NCBI RefSeq assembly: GCF_026914185.1
Contig: NC_070574.1
Span: 3,810,501-3,874,500, forward strand
Origin: Puccinia triticina
Lineage: Eukaryota > Basidiomycota > Pucciniomycetes > Pucciniales > Pucciniaceae
DNA length: 64,000 bases
Direction of reading: 5' to 3'
Below the pieces are notes generated by a model. That model made no database searches. It was not told the DNA's origin and saw only the letters and a program-made list of their open reading frames with translations. Position 1 is the first letter of the stretch. Each line of letters starts with the position of its first letter. Positions 53,201-64,000 of the stretch are shown here, piece after piece. The position numbers and the translations under genes were made by a program.

Positions 53201-56200
53201 TGATAACCCGATCCCGGACAGCGTCGCTTTTCTAGGTCTTCCGGCCCTGATGAACGAGCCCCGTCAAACCACCGCCAACCAGACCGCCTCCACTTCGGCG
53301 GCCAAATCGACGAAAACTCCGGAGCTTTCAAGCCCCGCATTCAGCCAGCCATCGGAAGAAGATTTGGAGCTGATTTTCCAAATCTGCACCAACGTGCTCA
53401 GATGCCAGCAGTGTGGTCGACACGACTTCCTCGCTGCCATCCGAGTGCTTCTCATTTTGACCCAAAAGCATTCTGTCGCTGAAGCTTTCCTCAACAGTGG
53501 CGTGCCCGCCATTCTTCTCCGCAGCTTTTCTTTCAAAACGGAGTCTCGGGGCTGTCTACCCTATGCAGCCATGCTACTTCGGCACACCGTTGAATCAAAC
53601 CCAGTCAAGCAGGCGATCATGACTAAAGAAATCACACATTTCATCTCTTCTCATGGCCGCGTCCGGCAATCTGACTTACCTTCTTTTTGCCGGCACTTGG
53701 TCCCCATGGCCTGGCGAGATTGGTCGACCTTAATGGAAACGATTGCGGCGACGTGCAAGCTGGTTCCAAACAGTGCTGCCACGGGTGGATCGTGGCTGAT
53801 TGCTTTGAACGACAAGAAGGATCAGCCTACCCAAGAACCCAACAAGGAAGCTTCGAATTCGACGTTGAAAATTGCTTCTGGTGAGACAGCAGGCAATGAA
53901 ATGCAGATTGATGAGATTGCACCGACTGATCCTGAAAAACCTTCAGATGATGCGCCCTGGAGACCCGCGGTTGATGGAACGATGCAGTTCTTGATGTCGG
54001 AATTGCTGAAGGCCGGGAAAGATTGTTTAGCTCCCAGTGCAGCCGCAGATCCCACAACTTCGCCTAATCTGCCGGGCATTGTTCGACCGCCCATCTTTAG
54101 TCAAGCTTCGCAGAGCACTCGTATGCCAAGCTTGGACACTGTTGATATTGGATCCACCGGTCCGAGCAGCAGTGCAACGACTTCAAATCTATTAGCATCT
54201 GCCCTCGGTGGGTCGACCAATAAACTCGAGAAAGCCGATGAGCATCAAGTTGCGGCTTTCTCCCATGCCTGCTTCATCATGTCGTGGATGAGCGAACTGT
54301 TGGCTTCTTACAACGAGTGCAAAATCAGTTTCATGAGCTCACATCATCGTAAGGGCAAGTCACCAGCAAAGTCGTCGACATCCTCCAGTCTCGCTGCAGC
54401 AGCAGATCTCAAGTCCAAGCACGAGATCTTGAATTTCATGCTTTGTGACTTGATTCCGACCGGCCCCTTGACTCAACCCAACACGACCGAATCACAGAAG
54501 AAATCAGCGATTGCTAGTTGGGCAATCATGGTTTTGGTCGCATTGTGCCATGAGCCCAACGCTGGTAAGGAGCCTTCCGACATCGTCACCTCCGCTCGCT
54601 CATTCGTTCTCACCGGACTTGCACGTGCAATTCAAGACGCGATCGTGTCCGAAGAGCCTGTTGATACTCGCTACGGCCGACTATACGCCCTCTCAGATCT
54701 CACTTTCCGTCTTCTTACTGCCGCCCCCTTTGCCCAAAGACCCTCAGCAAGCCCCAGCGAAGCGCCAATCCAAATCGCGAAGATCATGCTCGAGAAGAAC
54801 TATGCAGCTCTTCTCTCCAATGCCTTGGCAGATGTCGATCTTAACTTCCCATCTGTCCAACGCTTACTGAACTCGATCCTGAGACCCCTCGAACATCTCA
54901 CCAAGGCAGTCACCAAGATCAGTCGAGCATCATCCGACCGGAAGAACGGAGACAGCGCTACTGGTCCAGCTTCAACGATTGAAGTCGAAAGTGTGCCCCC
55001 GACCGAAAGCTCGGTAGAAGACGAAGCAATGATACCTACCGAAGAAGACGCACCAGATCTTTATCGAAACTCGGCCCTTGGTCTGTACGAAGGCGAGCTA
55101 GAGCCCGGAAACCGAGACAATTCGCCTAGTACATCCGAGGAAGAAGATCAGTTTGACGACGACGATGCTGATATGGATGATCTTGATGACGGGGCGATGC
55201 TCGGAGGGAGCGACTTGTCAGATGCTTCTGATGAGGAAGGCGATGTGACCATCGACATGGGCGAACCGGACTCCGATACCTCTGATGGTGACCATGAAGA
55301 TGACGATGAGGATGATGAGGACGACGAAGACCAAGACGACGATGATGAAGAAGATGACGATGATGATGAAGATGATGATGGGGACGATGATGAAGGCGAT
55401 GATCATCCAGAAGACGAGGATGAAACTGACTTGGACATGGGAATCGTTGACCGTGGAGTAGCCAATACAATTGTCATGTTAGTCCGATTTCACGCTTTTC
55501 TTTACCCGTGTCTTTGCCGAAGATTTTCTGATACACATTTCTCTGTGGGTTTCTTACATCATTAGGCCTCAATCATTGGACGGTGCCAATGACCTGGACG
55601 AAGAGGCTCGCAATCTCATGAACTTTTTGAACTCCGGTGCTCCAGACTTAGGTCTACCGGAAGGAGATGATCAAATCATCAATGCTGGGGCTCGAGTCGA
55701 GATAGAAGACCACTTGGAGGATGAAGACGGTGGCTCGGTTGGTGATCGAGGTCATGCTGCCGACGACGGCTTCGAAGGTGGTTCCCTTGATTTTGGTGAC
55801 GAGGTGGTTATCGAAACTGGCATGGGTGAAAATCGTGCCGATGCTGGGCCTTGGTCTTGGAACGGCGTCTTGCCCTTCCAACCGCGAACCGAGATTCAAA
55901 CCGCCCCTGTTGGCTTGGGTGGCCATTCCACTCTGCTCCGTAAGCCGCAGATTTTTTTCTCAGATACTTTTTCTCTTCCGTTTCGCTCATGCTAGCATCT
56001 TGCTAGATCAAGCCACAGACAACGTATTTGGTCGACCCCGGACTGGTCAGCAGTCCATGGGAATCTCAACCCATCCCTTGTTGGTCGAAGATTCCGGCAG
56101 GCCTTCCCGTGCGGACGCTTTTACCCGCTCTCATCGTCGGATGGACATTCGATCCGGATCAGTCGATCAGTGGATCACAGCAATCGAAAATCTCCTCGGA

Positions 56201-59200
56201 GGTGGGGCTGGCCAGCTCATCGAACATATTCTCGGCACGGCTGCCTACGGCCAGCGTCCAATTCACATTGATCTCGGTCAAGGGCCCAATGGACCCTCCC
56301 TTGGTGGCGTTGTCATCGATCCTCAGCGAGGCGTTGTGATGCCTGTTGGCCCACAAGGCTTGGTTGGCCAAACTAACCAGCCTCCCCCAGCTAGCCGACT
56401 TGATCGGCATCTCGCCGATCGAGTTGCCGGACAAACTTTGATGCCACTGGCCACCCTGCCGAGATGGTCCGAGGAGGCTCGAGTCTTCCAACAAATCTCA
56501 TCATCCTCCGAAAACCCCGCGAAGATCCAACGCGCGATCTTCAATCTCCTATCCCCACGCGCCAAGCAAACAGCCAAAGAAGACCTTCAGGAACGAGAGA
56601 AGCTCTCCAAGCTGGCCAGTGAAGCCCGGCGTATGCGCGAAAACCAGGCTCAGTCTTCCCAATCTGCACCTGCACCTTCCACCGATGCCGTTACATCGAC
56701 GACCACGCGCGAAGAGAATGGTGTCTTGCCCATGCCTGTCGATGTCACCGGCATTGCTGAATCGTTGGCTCTCGTCAACGCTTCTGCCGATGACCCTAAT
56801 CCTCCTATTCCTGAACCTGCAGCTACCGAGGATGCGGAAATGCACGATGGGACAGAAGCCGCCAATCAACCAGTTCAGGAGCAATCCAATCCCCAGTCGA
56901 TGCGTGAGTTAATTTTTCGTTTCTTCAGAAGTCCATTTGTTTCAACTGATCTCCTCTCTATCCCTCAGCCGCTTCACTACCCGAGAACAGCGCCATGCAA
57001 GGCGTGGACTCCCAGGACGACATTGTTGAAGTGATCAACCTGGCTCGTCAGCTGGCGGACAGGATTGGCTCGACGGCTGAAGGGTCGAATGCACCGGAGC
57101 CCGTCGAATCCGCTGAGCCACCAACAGCTACCGAGTCTGTTGTTGCTCAGCCAGAAGCTCCCGCAGATCAAGCTACCTCCAGCGCCGAGTCAACCAGTGC
57201 TGCTCCACCGGCCGGATCATCGCAACGTGTCACAATCACGATCAACGGTGCCGAAGTTGATATCACCGACACCGGCATCGATCCCACTTTCTTGGAAGCG
57301 CTGCCGGATGATATGCGAGAAGAAGTTCTCAACCAGCACTTCAGAGAACAGCGACCGGTACGAGAAGAACTATCGGTCCCGGTACCTTCCAGCATCAGCA
57401 CCGACTTTTTGGATGCTCTTCCTCCGGAGATCCGCGCCGAGGTTATTCGCTCCGAAGTTGCTGATCAGCAGCGCCGTCGTCGCGAGGATCTCGCCCGAAA
57501 CACCACCGCCGCTGGTAGTAATCGGGCGCCTGCCGACCCCGAGATTGATCCGGCCACGTTTCTCGCCGGTCTTGACCCCAGCCTTAGAGAAGCTGTCTTG
57601 CTCGAGCAAGACGATGGCTTTATCTCTACTCTTCCTCCCAATCTGCTTGCCGAAGTCGATGCGCTACGAGACCGTGTTCTCCGCCGACAGCACGCCGTTC
57701 GTTCCGGCCGCGCCCGTGATCCACTCACCGGGTTGCCTGTCACTTCCGCTTCCCCTATTCCCTCGGCTGGCAAGAAAGTCCCCGTCAAGGTCGACGCTGT
57801 TCAGGTTCTCGATCGATCAGGTATTGCTGCCCTGGTCAGGTTGATGTTCTTCCCCCAGCCTCTTCGAAGACATTCCCTACAGAAGGTTTTGGTCAATCTC
57901 TGCGAAAACTCCCGGAGTCGAACAGAATTAATCAGCACCCTTCTCGGGCTCCTCCAAGATGGTACACGAGATTCGGCAACTATCGATCGCAGCTTCTCGC
58001 AAGTTTCTAGTCGAGCCAGCAAGGCGTTAACACCCGTCACACCGAAGTCGACGAGTAAATTGAGGCGCGAAACTCACGTCGGGCCACTTCCTCACTTCCC
58101 TGGCGAAAGCGTGCCCAACCTGATTGCCCTCCGATGTTTGGAGGCCTTGTCTCTTCTCGTCACTTCCAATGACCGGGTTCCGATTTATTTCCTTACCGAG
58201 CAGGAAGTACACGTGGCTCTCCACAAACGTTCTGCCAAGAAAAGTAAGGGTAAGGAGAAGAGTAACACCTCAGTTACTTATCCAATCGTCGGTTTGCTCG
58301 CATTGCTCGATCGTGCCAGTCTGCTCAAACACCCCAACCTCACTGAATCGATCACTAGCTTGCTCGCGTTGATCGGAAAACCTCTGACTGCACTCGCTAA
58401 AAAGTCAGAAGAAACCAAGAATCAACCGGCCGCCTCAACTTCCACTGTCTCTAGTGCTCCTCTCAATGAGGCTGGTTCAGCACCGGCTATCTCAGAAACC
58501 GCAACGAGTCGGGCTGCAGCCCGAGCTACCACTACGACTGATGCTCGGCCTGCCCAGACAAGTGCCGACAAAACCGATGCCCCTCTTACCACGCTTGAAA
58601 AAGCTCCAGCGCTCGCTTCACACGACCTGCGAATGATTGTTAACGTTCTAGACTCTGGTGAATGCTCCAGCAAAACATTTAGCCACACCGTTACATTCAT
58701 TCAGGCTATTTCGACATGCCCCAATGGCCGAGAGGTGATTGCCGCCGAACTACTTGAACGCGCAAAATTCTTAGGTGATGCTTTGCTGCCCGACCTGGAC
58801 GAGCTTTCAGAAGCGATTCGCGAAGCCCCAAATGCAGCCGAAGTACGATCCACCACATTGGCCAAATTCTCTTCCGCATCTGCCCAGCAAGCCAAGTTGC
58901 TCCGGATCTTGAAGACCACCGAATTCCTGGACGCGCATGCGAAGAAACAAGAAGGTATTCAATTGCCACTTCCTGAACCCACTTCGCCCCTGACGCTCAG
59001 TGGGGTCGATGTCACGAGTCCGACGAGTGCCAAATCAGCTCAAGAAGCTCAATCATCGGGAGTTCAATTCAAAACGTTGTGGGAAAAGCTCAGCGAATGT
59101 CTCACTCTAGTCCAAGAGCGAGATGATATGATTCACATTGCCACCGTGCTCTTACCACTGATGGAATCATTCTTGGTGGTATGCAAACATGCGGGGATTA

Positions 59201-60917
59201 GTTCCCTCAAGTTGCATCGCGGATCATTGTCGCCCCGACCGGAAGAGTTGTCGTCTGACGCCGTGAATGGATTCTTCCTAAACTTTACCGAGCGACACCG
59301 AAAAGTACTTAATACGATGGTGCGCAACAATCCTGGATTGATGAGCGGTTCCTTCTCAATTCTAGTTCACAACCCCAAGGTACTCGAATTCGACAACAAG
59401 CGAAACTACTTCAGTCAGCAGTTGCACAAGGCTCGATCCCGCGAGCAATACGGCAACGTGCAGTTGAACGTCCGTCGACCGCACGTGTTTGAAGACTCGT
59501 TCCACAGTCTCGCCCGGCGCACCGGAGACGAGCTGAAGTACGGGAAGCTCAGCGTCAGATTCTATGACGAGGAAGGTGTCGATGCCGGTGGAGTGACTAG
59601 GGAGTGGTTGACCATCTTGGTCAAGCAGATGCTAGACCCCAACTACGCGCTCTTCACAGGTAGTGCGGCAGACTCGAAAACCTATCAACCCAATCGCGCC
59701 AGTGCCGTCAATCCTGATCACTTGGGATTCTTTACGTTCTGCGGACGGGTTATTGGAAAAGGTAAGTTATTATTTTCGAGGAATTAATTATTCCTGAAAG
59801 GTCTGGCATTAACTCGTACACTCTTGATTTATTTAGCCTTGTACGACGGAAGAGTAGTAGATGCCTACTTTACCCTGGCGTTTTATAAGCATCTCTTGGG
59901 CATTTCGGTTGGCTTAAGCGATCTGGAATCCGTTGACCCAGACGTAAGTGACCCACTCAATTTTCTTAACTGATTTTTAAATACATACTGACGTAACCCT
60001 CCATTATATAGCATCATCGTTCGTTGAAGTGGATGCTGGACAATGACATCGACGGGATCTTCGAGCTTACCTTTAGCGTCGAAGCCGACGACTTTGGCTC
60101 GACTAGGATCGTTGACCTCAAACCAGGAGGACAGGAGATCCCAGTAACGAACGAAAACAAGGCAGAATACGTGCAACTGCTCGTCCAAAACCGACTGACA
60201 GTCTCGATTCAAGAGCAGATCGACGCCTTCAAGAAGGGCTTCGACGAAATCATCCCCCGCGATCTTGTCCGGATCTTCTCGGCCACCGAGCTCCAGCTCT
60301 TACTGAATGGACTCCCTGACATCAATGTGGAAGACTGGAGAGCCAATACCGAGCTCCATCAGTTCCAGCAAAGCGATTCCACCGTGACGTGGTTCTGGAG
60401 GGCCGTCAGATCCTTCGGCCAGGAGGAACGTGCCAAGTTGCTCCAGTTCGCCACTGGTAGCTCGAGAGTTCCTCTCGAAGGCTTTGGTGCACTTCAAGGA
60501 GCACAGGGCGCCACCAAGGTCGGTCCCGACATATTTTCAACAGCTTATCGACCCGTTATGATGAATACTGATTTCGTATCCTTTTTTGTTTGACATTACT
60601 TAGTTCTCATTGGTCAACGCGCACACCAAAAACGTCCTACCCAGTGCCCATACATGTTTCAATCAAATTGAGTGAGTTCTCAAAAGCTTTCGTTCACTTC
60701 GACCCCACAAATCGCTGATTTCTCATTGTGTCTCAATCACAATTCTAGCCTACCTTCCTATGACTCGTATGAGGAGTTGCGGCGGATGTTCTTGATTGCT
60801 ATTAATGAAGGATCTGAAGGGTTTGGTACGTTCCTGAAAAATGTTGTTCTTTTGGTGAAAATCTGATTACTGATAACCATCTCTCTTGGTCCGCGCTGGT
60901 TTTCAGGCTTTGCTTAA
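47235..60917 (+). CDS. TOM1: Giant HECT E3 ubiquitin ligase (Tom1/HUWE1 family)
   Basis: About 4,170 aa in 16 exons; 15 introns of 65-100 nt were placed by eye, so small errors are possible. Start ATG has a GCCACCATGA context (MTRIKRSWKKAPET). Family role: ubiquitinates excess histones and ribosomal proteins and affects mRNA export. Order: N-terminal armadillo-like DUF908/DUF913 region (KEFSQLPDHELITALEDAIK, FAPITKRMTLAIFGFIKLLLENC, through ~51.3 kb). A UBA domain follows at ~52.07 kb (GRIASLVDMGFPRSACETAL), then a long disordered part and a ~100-residue Asp/Glu tract (55.14-55.44 kb). Ubiquitin-binding UBM-like repeats lie at 57.27-57.6 kb (DPTFLEALPDDMREEVL, TDFLDALPPEIRAEVI, DPATFLAGLDPSLREAVL). 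The C-terminal HECT domain runs from ~59.3 kb: NVRRPHVFEDSFHSL, GVTREWLTILVKQM, LLNGLPDINVEDW. The catalytic Cys is in LPSAHTCFNQI (codon 60655-60657), ending GSEGFGFA. Intact throughout. Confidence 0.95.
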
Positions 60918-62404
60918 CGATCAAAATTTGTTTGAATGAGGACGGCGATTGTGTGTACCGATTGTCTTTGATACCCTCTCCGACCTCTCTCTTTCACGAA
61001 ATCCGACTCTTTGATTTCCTACTTCCCGCTGACAGCCAGACCACAAGCAAGATATGTGTGGCCGGCCATCTTGATGTTTTATTTGATCTCTGCTCTCTTC
61101 TCTCTTTCGAAGATATTTACATAGGGCTATTTTATCTATTCTTCCCCCGTCTCCTGACTTATCTCAAACTCATACACAACTTAACTCACCAAACACAAAT
61201 ACATATACAAGGTTAATTAAACACAGTGGGTTTGTTTCACTCGAGAAAAAAAATATCTTAGTACATATACGCAACGAGATTTTTTGTTTTGTTCTTCATT
61301 GCTTTTTGTTTTCTTTAATTTGGTTCTTTTGCGTTTTTTCGCTCTCTCTCTGAAAAATATAAAGCTCTCTATCTCTTCCTTTGAAATTCACATTCTTCTT
61401 GTCCAACAAAAGAAATCCCGTGATCCAATCATTTTTTTGTGAGGGTGGTGTTGGAACTACGAATTATGAGAAAGACTTGCTTCCCGGAGCAAGGAACACG
61501 TGCTATGTCGGACTCAACACAAGCGTACCCTCCCGACTTCCGAAGGAGGGACTTGCCTCTCAAGTGGCATGTCTTGCCCTACAGGATTGAGACAAATCGC
61601 AGGGAGGATGCCGCACTCCCCCATTTTCCCCAATATCTCCCCCTAGACCTCCGATTCTCACTGTGCCTTTGGCATCATCCATTCGGCTGTTGTTTCTCGC
61701 CTGGTACTTCCCACGAGCTACTGCGGCGCGGTAGTCGTGGCAAGTGCGGGAAGAGAGGCAAAAAGGGTTTTCCCCTTTTCTTGCCTCGACCAGGGGGAGA
61801 AATGTTTGATGCTTCATTCTGTTTTGGCAACAGAAAACCGAAAGGTGTAGGGTTCGGGCGCCAACCCACAAACTCATGGTTTCGTAGGCGCCTGAGCCGC
61901 GCGCTAACCCCCACCTCCGTAGAAAAAATGTGCCCAACCGAAACAAAACTAGCTATTCACTCTCCACCCCTTCCCTCGCAATGTTCCGGAGGATGAATTT
62001 GGATTTGTTGACGACCTCCTTACTGTAAGGCCTAATGTACAAACGGGACGACCTCCTTACCGTAAGGCCTAATGTACAAACGGTAGCAGCGAGGAGACGT
62101 CCTCCACGCTCATCCCCAAATCAATCCTTAGCTAGGTGCCGCCTACGCGGAAACTGTGTCCGGGCACGCTCGGGTAACCTTTTTGTGTGAGGACGGCTTG
62201 AATTCGTGAAACCACCTCTCGTTTTGTGTTGTTAATTCGCTCCTGCCGAGGGCTGTCGGAGCTCGCTTCCGGAGACGCACGCCCGCAGCAGCGAGGGTTA
62301 AGTTCAAGCGCAGCGCGTTACCCTCGGCGAAACCCTCCAAGGTCTCGCCCGAGTCCGACTCTGTGTAAGTTAACTTTGAAAGCCAACTCACAAACTCAGG
62401 AAAT
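60918..62404. other. Intergenic between TOM1 and CWC24
   Basis: No gene recognised. 60930-61420 is AT-rich 3' flank. 61440-62140 is GC-richer and repeat-like, with a hairpin GAGGCAAAAAGGG/CCCCTTTTCTTGCCTC at about 61757-61790 and a two-copy tandem repeat (listed separately). Frames here have no family hallmark. Confidence 0.45.
62011..62083. repeat. Two-copy tandem repeat, 37-bp unit
   Basis: ACGACCTCCTTACTGTAAGG... at 62011 recurs at 62048 with one change (CTTACCGTAAGG). Each unit contains a small palindrome CCTTAC.GTAAGG. Confidence 0.85.
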
Positions 62405-63773
<1,369 letters not shown>

Positions 63774-64000
63774 CAAATATTGGAATCACTTTTTTTTTGG
63801 TTTGCTGAAGTACTAGGCGGATTTAGCTTTCTTGATGGACAATCAAACGATTCAACATGATTTATCTTCTTGAGATGCGCACTAGAGTGTTTCTAAACAC
63901 TAATGAGCAGGGAAGCTATTTACATACGGAATAGGGGTGATGTTGATTTTTACAATCTGTCTTTTACATGGTATATGTAATAGGGGGTTTCAAACATGGT
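63774..64000. other. 3' flank of CWC24
   Basis: AT-rich sequence with a T-run at 63790-63798 downstream of the stop codon. No further gene is seen before the window ends. Confidence 0.5.

Overview
The window looks like a piece of a dikaryotic basidiomycete genome, most probably a rust fungus (Pucciniales, Puccinia-like). The housekeeping genes are split by many short GT-AG introns of about 65-95 nt. The accessory gene families (Tet-like 2OG-Fe(II) oxygenase, alpha-kinase, integrase-core transposase, DIRS-like retroelement) are ones I associate with Puccinia, and the spaces between genes are long, AT-rich and full of repeats. The genus is inferred; no search was run.

Layout. 1-3.4 kb: repeat debris with a Ty3/gypsy integrase fragment next to an LTR. 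3.4-5.4 kb: a cyclin of the transcription-kinase (Ctk2/cyclin K/T) type, minus strand. 5.4-13.8 kb: gene-poor repeat land (MITE-like foldbacks, tandem repeats, a second LTR copy, a possible decayed gene at 8.4-9.2 kb). 13.8-20.9 kb: four cellular genes: a membrane RING-H2 protein, RPF2 (Brix, 60S assembly), a divergent single-pass membrane protein and a SAM-dependent methyltransferase. 21.3-33.2 kb: an accessory island with a deletion-derivative transposon carrying a GC-rich insert, an alpha-kinase broken by one stop codon, a frameshifted Tet-like oxygenase with a degenerate repeat region upstream, a Mutator-like foldback element with a 10-bp target duplication, and a full-length integrase-core transposase gene. 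33.2-38.9 kb: a nearly intact DIRS-like YR-retrotransposon (spliced Gag-like gene, RT/RNase H, tyrosine recombinase). 39.8-44.1 kb: a secreted/membrane ADAM-type metalloprotease and, divergently, the Pol III subunit RPC10/Rpc11. 47.2-60.9 kb: a giant Tom1/HUWE1-type HECT ubiquitin ligase (about 4,170 aa in 16 exons). 62.4-63.8 kb: the splicing factor CWC24/RNF113.

The cellular genes are unrelated single-copy functions (transcription elongation, ribosome assembly, ubiquitination, Pol III, splicing); no operon-like or cluster logic is evident. Exon-intron models were built by hand from GT-AG signals, phase and family conservation. For RPF2, the cyclin, the methyltransferase, RPC10, ADAM, CWC24, the transposase and Gag, the summed exon lengths divide by three, which supports the models. 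The most unusual observations are a candidate 21-nt intron, an Asp-to-Asn change at the first catalytic position of the transposase, an apparent missing catalytic Asp in the DIRS RNase H, a GC-AG intron cutting a RING cysteine codon, and several tiny exons (8, 14 and 22 nt).
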